In this document: piece by piece, positions 1 through 9,839 of the stretch
How the letters are laid out: every line of letters starts with the position of its first letter
How positions within the stretch are numbered: position 1 is the stretch's first letter
Assembly: GCA_005800655.1 (NCBI GenBank)
Contig: SYEV01000087.1
Span: 1 to 64,000 of the forward strand
DNA length: 64,000 nucleotides
From: Bacteroidota bacterium
GTDB lineage: Bacteria > Bacteroidota > Bacteroidia > Chitinophagales > Chitinophagaceae
Reading direction: 5' to 3'
Translations under genes and position numbers: made by a program
The notes under the pieces: generated by a model
Told to the model about the DNA's origin: nothing
Seen by the model: only the letters and a program-made list of their open reading frames with translations
Databases searched by the model: none

Positions 1-2154
1 TCGGAAGGCACGCTGGCGTTTATCACAGAAATTAAATTACACTTAAACCCCTTACCTGAAAAAGAAATTGGATTATTATGTGTACACTTTAATAGTATTA
101 ACGAAGCTTTACGTGCGAACTTAATTGGATTAAAATACAATCCATCGGCGAGTGAATTAATTGATCACTATATATTAGAATGTACCAAAGAAAATATTGA
201 GCAAAATAAAAATAGATTTTTTGTACAAGGGGATCCTGGTGCCATATTAGTAATTGAATTTACAAAAGCAACGCGTGCCGAAATCACAGACTTGACGAAT
301 CAAGTAGAAGCAGATATGCGTGCAGTTGGCTTGGGTTATCATTTCCCCGTATTATTTGGCACAGACACCAAAAAAATATGGACCTTACGAAAAGCAGGTC
401 TAGGGCTTTTAGGAAATTTACCGGGCGATGAAAAAGCAGTGCCAGTCATTGAAGACACAGCCGTGGATGTAGCCGACTTACCTGATTATATCCGAGATTT
501 TAATGAAATATTAGTGAAGCATAATTTACATGCGGTACATTATGCGCACGCAGGATCAGGTGAAATACATTTACGCCCTATTATTAATTTGAAAACGGTG
601 GAGGGAAACGAATTGTTCCGAACCATTGCGCAAGAAGTAGCTACACTGGTGAAAAAATACCAAGGTTCTTTGAGTGGCGAACATGGAGATGGGCGATTAA
701 GGGGTGAGTTTATAAAACAAATGGTAGGTGAAAAAAATTATGCGTTATTAAAAACGGTAAAATACACTTGGGATGCAGACAATATTTTTAATCCCAATAA
801 AATAGTGGATACCCCACCCATGAATAGCATGTTAAGGTATACTCCTGGTCAGTTTACGCCCGAATTCAAAAGTATATTTCGATTCCACCAACAGGATATA
901 CTACAACATGCCGAACAATGTAATGGCTCTGGTGATTGTCGCAAAACTCATTTGTCGGGAGGAACTATGTGTCCTTCGTTTATGGCAAGTAAAAATGAAA
1001 AAGATACGACCAGGGCGCGCGCAAATATTTTGAGAGAGTTTTTAACCAATTCAGATAAATTAAATCGCTTTGATCATAAAGAAATTTATGAGGTGATGGA
1101 TTTATGTTTAAGTTGTAAAGCATGTAAGTCAGAGTGCCCATCCAATGTGGATGTAGCAAAATTAAAAGCAGAATTTTTACAACAATATTATGACGCCAAT
1201 GGGGTGCCATTCCGTTCCAAATTAATTGCGAATTTTACAGCAGCTGCAAAACTGGCCTCCCTATTTCCTAGTTTGTATAATTTTATTATTAACAATGTGA
1301 TCACCGGGTCGATGATTAAAATATTATCTGGGTTTGCGATCAAAAGATCCATGCCAAAAATATCAAAAGTAACTTTAGAAAAGTGGTTCCAAAAAAATTA
1401 TACGTCCAACAACACAAAAGCAAATAAAAAGGTGTACTTGTTTTGTGATGAGTTCACCAATTACAATGACGCGGAAATTGGAATGAAGGGCGTTTTATTA
1501 TTAGATAAATTAGGCTATGAAGTATTATTACCTAAGCAGGTAGAAAGTGGCAGGGCTTGGCTTTCCAAGGGGTTATTAAGAAAGGCGCAAAAAATTGCCA
1601 ATCAAAATATTGAACTACTTGGAACACTAGTTACAAGTGCAATACCATTGATTGGTATCGAACCTTCGGCCATTCTTACATTCAGAGATGAATACCCTGA
1701 TTTGGCCTATGATCATAATATAGCATCAGCAAATGCATTAGCTAAAAATGCTTTTTTAATTGATGAATTTATTGCGAATGAAATTTCCAAAGGAAATATT
1801 AAAAAAGAAGCTTTCACTAAAAATACAAAGCTCATTAAATTGCATGGTCACTGTCAACAAAAAGCAATTGCATCAGTAGCTCCAACGCAAGCCATACTAT
1901 CTTTCCCGGAAAATTATAAAGTGGAAGTAATTCCATCAGGGTGTTGTGGTATGGCGGGATCCTTTGGCTATGAAAAAGAACATTATGATTTATCCATGCA
2001 AATTGGTGAATTGGTATTATTGCCTGCCGTAAGAAATCAGTTAAGTGATACCATCATTGCAGCACCTGGCACTAGTTGTCGCCATCAAATAAAAGATGGT
2101 GCCCAAAAAATAGCTTTACATCCTGTTGAAATATTATTTGAAGCTTTGGTGTAA
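1..2154 (+). CDS. FAD-binding and (Fe-S)-binding oxidoreductase, glycolate/D-lactate/2-hydroxyglutarate dehydrogenase-like (5' truncated by window)
   Basis: Frame stays open to position 1. FAD-oxidase C-terminal motif (HAGSGEIHLRP, SGEHGDGRLRGEF), 4Fe-4S motif CLSCKACKSECPSNVD, C-terminal CCG domain (GCCGMAGSFGYEKEHY). Confidence 0.88.
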   Translation, partial: SEGTLAFITEIKLHLNPLPEKEIGLLCVHFNSINEALRANLIGLKYNPSASELIDHYILECTKENIEQNKNRFFVQGDPGAILVIEFTKATRAEITDLTNQVEADMRAVGLGYHFPVLFGTDTKKIWTLRKAGLGLLGNLPGDEKAVPVIEDTAVDVADLPDYIRDFNEILVKHNLHAVHYAHAGSGEIHLRPIINLKTVEGNELFRTIAQEVATLVKKYQGSLSGEHGDGRLRGEFIKQMVGEKNYALLKTVKYTWDADNIFNPNKIVDTPPMNSMLRYTPGQFTPEFKSIFRFHQQDILQHAEQCNGSGDCRKTHLSGGTMCPSFMASKNEKDTTRARANILREFLTNSDKLNRFDHKEIYEVMDLCLSCKACKSECPSNVDVAKLKAEFLQQYYDANGVPFRSKLIANFTAAAKLASLFPSLYNFIINNVITGSMIKILSGFAIKRSMPKISKVTLEKWFQKNYTSNNTKANKKVYLFCDEFTNYNDAEIGMKGVLLLDKLGYEVLLPKQVESGRAWLSKGLLRKAQKIANQNIELLGTLVTSAIPLIGIEPSAILTFRDEYPDLAYDHNIASANALAKNAFLIDEFIANEISKGNIKKEAFTKNTKLIKLHGHCQQKAIASVAPTQAILSFPENYKVEVIPSGCCGMAGSFGYEKEHYDLSMQIGELVLLPAVRNQLSDTIIAAPGTSCRHQIKDGAQKIALHPVEILFEALV

Positions 2155-2249
2155 TCCTTTGGAATGATGCCATTAACAAGGTTGGGTAAAACAATAACAA
2201 GGTCTCCCGAATTAAAAAAGAGTATCTTTCAAATTAAATATACATAAAC

Positions 2250-2678
2250 ATGCAAGAACAAAATTTCAAGAACCATCCTAAATTGGTACCCGGATTTCAT
2301 TACGTTGGACTGTTAGCAATATTGGCCTTATTAGGCGGATCCATCAATTATTTATGCCGTGCTACCCCAGAAAATAAATATTTGGCTTCTTTATTAACCT
2401 TGGCTGCATTTATTTTTGCTGTCTTATGGATTTACATTCGCACATTTCCATTAAAAGCACAGGACCGAGCTATTCGTGCCGAAGAAAATTTGCGTTATTA
2501 TGTTTTAACAGGAAAATTATTTCCTGCAGAATTAAAAATGCCTCAAATTATAGCACTTCGTTTTGCACCCGATAGCGAATACTTAGCTTTATTAGATCGC
2601 GCGATCAAGGAAAACTTATCTAACAAGGAAATTAAAGCAGCTATTCAAAACTGGAAAGCAGATCATCATAGATTATAA
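2250..2678 (+). CDS. DUF6526-like membrane protein
   Basis: 142 aa with two hydrophobic segments; the pattern QNFKNHPKLVPGFHYV...RAIRAEENLRYYVLTGK resembles DUF6526 proteins. Confidence 0.6.
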   Translation: MQEQNFKNHPKLVPGFHYVGLLAILALLGGSINYLCRATPENKYLASLLTLAAFIFAVLWIYIRTFPLKAQDRAIRAEENLRYYVLTGKLFPAELKMPQIIALRFAPDSEYLALLDRAIKENLSNKEIKAAIQNWKADHHRL

Positions 2679-2720
2679 AATATTTTTTTAATATTTTAAA
2701 GCGTAGCAAATACACCTTTA

Positions 2721-2754
2721 AAATAGCGGCTGCCAATGAATGAAGCCGCTATTT
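2721..2754 (+). terminator. Rho-independent terminator
   Basis: AAATAGCGGCT / AGCCGCTATTT stem followed by a T run. Confidence 0.75.
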
Positions 2755-2939
2755 TTTTTCAAAAAATGATTTAATATTAACAATCATTAGCAACATAATT
2801 CACTCGACAAACGCCTAGCGTCCTGACAATCATAAATAACCTCCCTATAGCTTGTTATATTAGTCATAAAATGATTAAATTCATTCTTCAAATTGAGGCT
2901 TGAACCAAGGGTGTTCAAGAAAAAATTCAAACAACGATT

Positions 2940-5900
2940 ATGAATCAAATGAAATTCTATTTTATCGCATTTTTACTTGTCATAACCATGCAAGTGGGTG
3001 CACAAAACCGAGTATTGGTGTTTTCTAAAACAGCTGCATTTGTGCATGGCTCCATCAAGGTTGGAAATTTGGCGCTTTTAAAATTAGGCGCTGAAAATAA
3101 TTTCAAAGTGGACACCTCCCAGGACGCTTCTATTTTTACCGAAGAAAATTTGAAAAAGTACAGTGCGATTTTATTTCTAAGTACGACCGGAGATGCTTTG
3201 GATAATAAACAACAAGCTGTATTTGAGCGCTACATACAAGCAGGTGGTGGCTATGTAGGTATTCATGCAGCAACTGATTGCGAATACAATTGGCCTTGGT
3301 ATGGAAAATTAGTAGGTGCCTATTTCCAAAGTCACCCAAAGCAACAAACAGCGAAATTAATTGTCAACGACAATACACATCCAAGCACAGCCCATCTTCC
3401 TGCGGTTTGGGAAAGATATGACGAGTGGTATAATTTTAAAAAAGCACCAGGTAATGAAGTTAAAGTGCTAATCAGCATTGATGAAAAATCATATGAGGGC
3501 GGAAAACATGGGGATAGTCATCCAATGGCTTGGTATCATTATTATGATGGCGGTAGAGCCTTTTATACTGAGCTTGGACATACAAATGAATCTTTTGATG
3601 AGCCACTTTATATGCAACATCTTTTAGGGGGTATAAAATATGCGATGGGAAATAATGTGAAGCTGGATTATTCAAAAGCAAAATCATTTTTGATTCCTGA
3701 TGAAGATCGTTTTACAAAAAATGTATTGGCTGGTGGTATGTTTGATGAACCAACTGAAATGGCCATCCTTCCTAATTTTGATATCTTAATTGTACAACGC
3801 AAGGGCGAAGTGATGTTTTATAATCACCTTAGTAAAAAAGTGACACAGGTAGCCAAGCTAGATGTTTATCACAAAACAACAGCCAAAGGTGTGAATGCGG
3901 AAGAAGGATTAATTGGTGTGACTGCCGATCCCGATTATGCAAAAAATAATTATGTTTATTTGTTCTATGCGACAAAAGATACTGCAGCCAATAGATTATC
4001 TCGATTTGTATTTAAGAACGGGAAATTAGATATGGCCTCAGAAAAAAAGATCATCGACGTAGCAACAACAAGAGATATTTGTTGTCACACAGCAGGCTCC
4101 CTTACTTTTGGACCTGATGGATCTTTATTTATTTCAACAGGAGATAATACAACACCGTTTAATCAACCAGATTCAAAATATACTTTAGAAGGTTATGGAC
4201 CCATAGATAATCGTCCAGGATTTGAGCAATATGATGGTCGCAGAGGATCAAGTAATACCAACGATTTAAGAGGAAAGGTGTTGCGTATCAAAATAAATCC
4301 AGATGCTTCTTATTCAATTCCTGAAGGAAATCTTTTTAAACCAGGTACACCAAAAACAAGACCAGAAATTTATACCATGGGCGCAAGAAACCCATATCGT
4401 ATTTCTGTTGACAGAAAAACAGGTTTCTTATATTGGGGTGATGTTGGACCAGATGCTGGTGGAGATAAGTTTGAAGAAAAAGGACCTCGTGGTTATGATG
4501 AATTAAATCAAGCACGTAAAGCAGGTTATTTTGGATATCCTTTATTTATTGGAGGCAATTATCCTTATCGACAATTTGATTATGAAACAGGGGTAGTGGG
4601 TGACTTTTTTGATCCTAAAAAACCATTAAACTTATCAAAAAATAATACGGGGTTAACTGAATTACCACCAGTAAGTCCGGCATTTATTTGGTACCCCTAC
4701 GCCATCTCTACTGAATTTCCTGAAGTGGGTTCAGGGGGACGAAACGCAATGGCAGGGCCCGTTTATCATGGCGAATTTTATCCGAAAGAAACGAGATACC
4801 CTGAATATTTCAATAATAAGCTATTGTTTTATGAGTGGATTAGGGGCTGGTTAAAAATGGTATCCATGGATGCGGAAGGAAACTATCAGCAAATGGACGC
4901 ATTCATGCCCAACACAAAATTTAATAGTCAAATTGATATTGAAGTTGGACCTGATGGAAGATTTTATGTTTTAGAATATGGTAGCGGCTGGTTTACAAAA
5001 AATGCTGACGCTGCAATTTCAAGAATTGATTATAATGGAGGCAACAGAGCGCCTAAAGCAAAAATAAGTATCAATAAATTATCGGGTACACTTCCATTCA
5101 CCATTCAAGCAGATGCAACAGGATCTATTGACGCTGACAGTGATCCACTAACTTATGTTTGGAGTTTTGGTAATCAAATTAAAACAACGAAAACGCCAGC
5201 TACACCATTTACATTTACAAAAGCAGGTGAATATGCGATATCTGTGGCAGTAAAAGATACCAAGGGTGCTGTAACAAAAAGTGAAGTAATAAAAGTTTAC
5301 GCAGGAAACGAATCACCTAAGGTGGAGGTTAATTTAACAGGTGGCGATCACTTTTATTTTCCTGGCAAACCAATTGCCTATGCAGTAAATGTAAAAGATA
5401 AAGAAGATGGATCTACAGAGAAAGGCGGCATTGACAATAAATCAATTTATGTAAAAGTAGATTATTTAAGTAGTCCAGATAAAGCACAGGTAGTAGGTCA
5501 TCAGGTGATGACTGCAATTATGGAAGGAAAAAATTTAGTGGCAACACTTGATTGTAAAGCCTGTCACAAAGAAAATGAAAAATCAGTAGGCCCAACCTTT
5601 GCAATGATTTCGGATAAATATAAAAATGATTTGAAAAATAAAACCTACTTATCCAACAAAATAATTAAAGGTGGAGGTGGCGTTTGGGGTGAAGTAGCCA
5701 TGGCTGCTCATCCTAGTTTAAAACAAGAGGAGTTAGATTTAATTGTTGATTACATTTTAAGTGTAAATAAAAAGAAAGATGTTTCCTTACCTGCAAAAGG
5801 TACTATTGCAGCAACAGCAGAAAATATGGGTGCAGGAAATTTAATGCAAATCACCGCAAGCTATACGGATAAAGGTGGTGCAGGTATTAAACCACTTAGT

Positions 5901-6335
5901 GCAACCAATAGCATTACACTTCGTAGCTCAATAATTAATATGCCAAGTAACAATGCAACCACAAGAGTTGATGTTAAAGGCTGGAGAGAACACAGAGCTG
6001 CATTTTTAAGTGGTGAAGATGGCTGGTTAGAATTTTCAAATATTAATTTAGATGGAATAAAAGCAATTGATTTCTCTTATGGCATTCCACAGCAGTTAGA
6101 TAAAGGATATGTAGTTACTTTATTCCAAGATGAGCCCACGCCTGGCAAAGGAAATAAAAATGTAATTGCTGAGCTTAAAATGGAAAATTATAAAGGGACT
6201 TTATTTAGCACCCAAACATTGCCATTGCAAAATGTGAAACCCGGTGATCATAAATTATTCTTAAAAATAGTAAGAGTCAATAAAGAAGAAGGACACCGCT
6301 TAGCGGTTATTTCCTTGAAGTTGATTCCGAATTAA
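2940..6335 (+). CDS. ThuA domain + PQQ-type sugar dehydrogenase beta-propeller + PKD + cytochrome c (CxxCH) + C-terminal CBM-like fusion protein
   Basis: Signal peptide. ThuA N-terminus (VLVFSKTAAFVHGSI...GGGYVGIHAATD), propeller motifs (GLIGVTADPDY, LTFGPDGSLFISTGDN, GARNPYRISVD), PKD (ATGSIDADSDPLTYVWSFG), heme motif CKACH. Confidence 0.87.
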   Translation: MNQMKFYFIAFLLVITMQVGAQNRVLVFSKTAAFVHGSIKVGNLALLKLGAENNFKVDTSQDASIFTEENLKKYSAILFLSTTGDALDNKQQAVFERYIQAGGGYVGIHAATDCEYNWPWYGKLVGAYFQSHPKQQTAKLIVNDNTHPSTAHLPAVWERYDEWYNFKKAPGNEVKVLISIDEKSYEGGKHGDSHPMAWYHYYDGGRAFYTELGHTNESFDEPLYMQHLLGGIKYAMGNNVKLDYSKAKSFLIPDEDRFTKNVLAGGMFDEPTEMAILPNFDILIVQRKGEVMFYNHLSKKVTQVAKLDVYHKTTAKGVNAEEGLIGVTADPDYAKNNYVYLFYATKDTAANRLSRFVFKNGKLDMASEKKIIDVATTRDICCHTAGSLTFGPDGSLFISTGDNTTPFNQPDSKYTLEGYGPIDNRPGFEQYDGRRGSSNTNDLRGKVLRIKINPDASYSIPEGNLFKPGTPKTRPEIYTMGARNPYRISVDRKTGFLYWGDVGPDAGGDKFEEKGPRGYDELNQARKAGYFGYPLFIGGNYPYRQFDYETGVVGDFFDPKKPLNLSKNNTGLTELPPVSPAFIWYPYAISTEFPEVGSGGRNAMAGPVYHGEFYPKETRYPEYFNNKLLFYEWIRGWLKMVSMDAEGNYQQMDAFMPNTKFNSQIDIEVGPDGRFYVLEYGSGWFTKNADAAISRIDYNGGNRAPKAKISINKLSGTLPFTIQADATGSIDADSDPLTYVWSFGNQIKTTKTPATPFTFTKAGEYAISVAVKDTKGAVTKSEVIKVYAGNESPKVEVNLTGGDHFYFPGKPIAYAVNVKDKEDGSTEKGGIDNKSIYVKVDYLSSPDKAQVVGHQVMTAIMEGKNLVATLDCKACHKENEKSVGPTFAMISDKYKNDLKNKTYLSNKIIKGGGGVWGEVAMAAHPSLKQEELDLIVDYILSVNKKKDVSLPAKGTIAATAENMGAGNLMQITASYTDKGGAGIKPLSATNSITLRSSIINMPSNNATTRVDVKGWREHRAAFLSGEDGWLEFSNINLDGIKAIDFSYGIPQQLDKGYVVTLFQDEPTPGKGNKNVIAELKMENYKGTLFSTQTLPLQNVKPGDHKLFLKIVRVNKEEGHRLAVISLKLIPN

Positions 6336-6360
6336 TAATAAAGCTAAGTAGGAATTATAT

Positions 6361-6396
6361 AAAGAAGCCGCCCCGATAATTCGGGGCGGCTTCTTT
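6361..6396. terminator. Bidirectional terminator hairpin between convergent genes
   Basis: Perfect 16-bp stem AAAGAAGCCGCCCCGA / TCGGGGCGGCTTCTTT, loop TAAT. Confidence 0.85.
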
Positions 6397-6441
6397 GTTT
6401 TACGTCAAACTAATAAAATAAGTTTATATAATTTTCATAAA

Positions 6442-7863
6442 CTACACTTTATAATATTGCTCCCATCCTTTGCGTGGAGGAGCACCTAATAACATTTCAT
6501 TAGCTAACTTATTATTAGTGATCTTTTTAGTTTTTCTATCAAACTTAATGGTCGTATTTAAATGTTGCGAGATAACTCCTAAGCAAAATACTTGACTTAA
6601 TGGTCCTGCAATTTCAAAAGGCGAGCGTGTTTTTTCTTCACCCTTACAAGCTTTCAAAAAGTTGGCATAGTGATTAGAAGGGCTCACTGGTACGTCCGGA
6701 AGTTTTCCTGCCATATCTTTCGCCTTATCTTCTGGAATAATATAAAGTTGTGCACCATGTGATCCACCTTTAAAAGTTAAATCCTTGCCATAAATAATTT
6801 TACCGGGATTAAAACGAGGCGCTTTTGCTTTGCCATTTTTAGGCGGTGGGATATTTGGATCTGGTGCCATTGGATCACCATACCCTTCTGGGAATGGCGG
6901 AATATTATTTACACCATCATACCAAGTAATATCGCAAGCTGGCATCCCTTTACGCTCAGGGAACTTAAATAAAATAGTAGAATCATTAGGATAGAAGAAC
7001 TGGTTATGTCCTTCCGCTTTTAGCATACTCACTTCCGTAGGTAAACCTAAGTCCAAAAACTGATGAGCAGTATCAATAATATGCGCACCCCAATCACCCA
7101 AAGTGCCCATACCAAAATCATACCAACAACGCCATTGACCATTCACAAAATCATGGTTGTAATCATGATCCTTCACTACGCCATGCCAGGTATCCCAATC
7201 CAAGGTACTTGGAATGGCTTCCTTAGCTGGAAAACTTTTGATGCTGGTATCCCATCCATGCCAACGACGGCCTAAATTCATATGCGCAGTGATCGCGGTA
7301 ACGTCTTTAATGATTCCGGCTTCAGACCAGGCTTTAAATTGAAAATAATTCGTTTCAGAGTGACCTTGGTTACCCATTTGTGTCGCCAGATTTTTATGTT
7401 TTTTTGCCGCCTTCATCATTAATTCCACTTCGGTAAAAGTGCGTGCCATTGGTTTTTCAACAAACACATGCTTACCCAAACCCAATGCCATCATAGTGAT
7501 TGCAAAGTGGGAATGATCGGGAACACCAATGCTGACTGCTTCAATTTGACTTCCCATTTTGTCAAACATTTGACGGAAGTCTTGAAAACGCGGAACATTT
7601 GGGAACATTTTTAATACTTCAAGCGTTTGAGGACCGCCCATATCAGTATCACAAAATGCAACAAAATTTGCCAATCCTGATTCGTGGAATTTCATAAGGT
7701 CATTCGCCCCTTGATTACCAATACCAATACAAGCAAGGTTTACTTTTTCGCCAGCTTTTAACCCTGTAGAAGCCTTCGTTAAAATAGTAGGGAAAGCAGA
7801 GGCCGCTGAAATGAGCGCCGAATTTTTTAAAAACGAACGCCTTGAATTTGATTTCAATGTCAT
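6442..7863 (-). CDS. Gfo/Idh/MocA family oxidoreductase with Tat-like signal
   Basis: SRRSFLK near the N-terminus; Rossmann region VNLACIGIGNQGANDL; EKP motif (HVFVEKPMARTF). Confidence 0.9.
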   Translation of the reverse strand: MTLKSNSRRSFLKNSALISAASAFPTILTKASTGLKAGEKVNLACIGIGNQGANDLMKFHESGLANFVAFCDTDMGGPQTLEVLKMFPNVPRFQDFRQMFDKMGSQIEAVSIGVPDHSHFAITMMALGLGKHVFVEKPMARTFTEVELMMKAAKKHKNLATQMGNQGHSETNYFQFKAWSEAGIIKDVTAITAHMNLGRRWHGWDTSIKSFPAKEAIPSTLDWDTWHGVVKDHDYNHDFVNGQWRCWYDFGMGTLGDWGAHIIDTAHQFLDLGLPTEVSMLKAEGHNQFFYPNDSTILFKFPERKGMPACDITWYDGVNNIPPFPEGYGDPMAPDPNIPPPKNGKAKAPRFNPGKIIYGKDLTFKGGSHGAQLYIIPEDKAKDMAGKLPDVPVSPSNHYANFLKACKGEEKTRSPFEIAGPLSQVFCLGVISQHLNTTIKFDRKTKKITNNKLANEMLLGAPPRKGWEQYYKV

Positions 7864-8013
7864 TTATTTAAATATTATTAATTATGATTAACCTTTTAAA
7901 AATAACGCTTTTTTTAAAATAAACGTTTAGATTATGATAAAGGTTTACCTAATAAAAGGGAGACGGAAACTTAATTTAAATTGATTAACTTCAAAAGTAC
8001 AAATCGCTACCCT

Positions 8014-9459
8014 ATGAGAAGTATAATAAAAACATTATTATTTTTGATAATGAGTGTTGCCGGACAGGCACAGCAAAAATCAAACACGCCCAATATCGTA
8101 TTGATCTTTATGGATGATATGGGCTATGGTGATTTATCATGTTATGGAGCATTGGACATTCATACGCCCAATATTGATCGGTTGGCTAGTGAAGGAATCA
8201 GGTTCACTAATTTCTTATCAAGTCAGGCGGTGTGTAGTGCTTCGAGAGCCTCTATAATGACAGGATGTTATGCCAATAGGGTGGGTATTAGCGGTGCCCT
8301 ATTCCCAGGTAGTAAAGTGGGGCTGGCTTCCGAGGAAATGACGATGGCGGAATTATTAAAACAAAAAAATTACGCTACTGCGATCTATGGCAAATGGCAT
8401 TTGGGGGATGCCAAACAATTTTTACCATTGCAACAAGGATTTGATGAGTATTTGGGCATCCCTTATTCAAATGATATGTGGCCTGTAACCTATGATGGAA
8501 AGCCGGCTGACAGTGCAAGTAATAAATCAAAAGTGCCACAATTGCCATTAATAAAAAACAATGACAAATGGATGGAGATAAGAACATTGGAAGATCAATC
8601 TACCTTAACTGAAAGATATACAACAGCCGCTGAAGCTTTTATTAAAAAAAATAAAAATAAACCCTTCTTCTTATACTTGCCGCATTCCATGCCACATGTA
8701 CCCATTAATGCATCACCTGCTTTTAGAGGAAAAAGTAAACAAGGATTATATGGGGATGTGATTCAAGAAATTGATGCATCAGTTGGGCGTATCTTAAAAA
8801 CAATAAAAGAAAATGGACTTGATAATAATACCATTGTGATTTTTACAAGCGATAATGGACCATGGATTAATTATGGAAATCATGCAGGATCTACTGGCGG
8901 ATTAAGAGAAGGCAAGGGCACTTCATTTGAAGGGGGACAACGTGTACCAGGTATTATAAGATGGAAGGGAACTATACAACCTAATGTCGTTAGCAATCAA
9001 TTGGCTTCCACCATTGATTTATTTCCAACCATTGCTGCTATTACAAAAGCATCCTTGCCAAATAAAAAAATTGATGGTGTAAGTATTCTACCCATTTTAC
9101 AAGGCGATAAGGATGCAACACCACGAAAATCTTTTTTATACTATTATCGTAAAAATTCATTGGAGGCTGTACGTATAGATAATTGGAAATTGGTTTTTGC
9201 ACATCCTTCAAGGTCATATTTAAATCAATTGCCAGGAATGAATGGCTATCCTGGAAAAGCGCCAGAGGATGTGAATATGCCCATGGCTTTGTATGATTTA
9301 AGAAGAGATCCGGCCGAAAACTATGATGTAAAAGAGATGCATCCCGATATGGTCAAAAAACTACAAGCGCTTGCCGAAGAAGCCCGTGCTGACTTAGGCG
9401 ATGACTTACAAAAGCGCACCGGTGCTAATAACAGAGCCGTAGGAAAAATTGAAAATTAA
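8014..9459 (+). CDS. Sulfatase (arylsulfatase family, S1-like)
   Basis: NIVLIFMDDMGYGDLSCYGA, active-site CSASRASIMTG, GKWHLG, FTSDNGPW. ORF opens at 7981; ATG at 8014 directly precedes the signal peptide. Confidence 0.9.
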   Translation: MRSIIKTLLFLIMSVAGQAQQKSNTPNIVLIFMDDMGYGDLSCYGALDIHTPNIDRLASEGIRFTNFLSSQAVCSASRASIMTGCYANRVGISGALFPGSKVGLASEEMTMAELLKQKNYATAIYGKWHLGDAKQFLPLQQGFDEYLGIPYSNDMWPVTYDGKPADSASNKSKVPQLPLIKNNDKWMEIRTLEDQSTLTERYTTAAEAFIKKNKNKPFFLYLPHSMPHVPINASPAFRGKSKQGLYGDVIQEIDASVGRILKTIKENGLDNNTIVIFTSDNGPWINYGNHAGSTGGLREGKGTSFEGGQRVPGIIRWKGTIQPNVVSNQLASTIDLFPTIAAITKASLPNKKIDGVSILPILQGDKDATPRKSFLYYYRKNSLEAVRIDNWKLVFAHPSRSYLNQLPGMNGYPGKAPEDVNMPMALYDLRRDPAENYDVKEMHPDMVKKLQALAEEARADLGDDLQKRTGANNRAVGKIEN

Positions 9460-9490
9460 ATTCGTATCTTTGCGCTAAATAAATAATATT

Positions 9491-9724
9491 ATGAGTGAAA
9501 ATGTAATTATAAGTATTTGGATTCTTTCAGCGATTTACTGTTTATACAAATTATATCAGAGATCAAAAGCGTCCTCTTTAGATGGCGTAACTGGATATAC
9601 ACCAGGTTTGGAGGTAATTATGGTCATCGTGATAGGCCCATTACTTGCAGTCATTGATATGTCCTTGACATGGATAAGAATTTACAAAGAGGCAGAGGAA
9701 GCAATAAGAAGATCACAGAAATAA
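9491..9724 (+). CDS. Small hypothetical membrane protein
   Basis: 77 aa with two hydrophobic segments; TATCTTTG promoter-like element at 9465-9472 directly upstream. Confidence 0.6.
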   Translation: MSENVIISIWILSAIYCLYKLYQRSKASSLDGVTGYTPGLEVIMVIVIGPLLAVIDMSLTWIRIYKEAEEAIRRSQK

Positions 9725-9776
9725 TAAAGCTTTGAGGCTTTTAGAAAAATTATTTTCAAAATAAGTTTTACCTATT

Positions 9777-9812
9777 AAAAAAGGGGTCCCGATAAATCGG
9801 GACCCCTTTTTT
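9777..9812. terminator. Bidirectional terminator hairpin between convergent genes
   Basis: Perfect 16-bp stem AAAAAAGGGGTCCCGA / TCGGGACCCCTTTTTT, loop TAAA. Confidence 0.9.
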
Positions 9813-9839
9813 GTAATAAAGAATAATTTTAGTTGTTTC

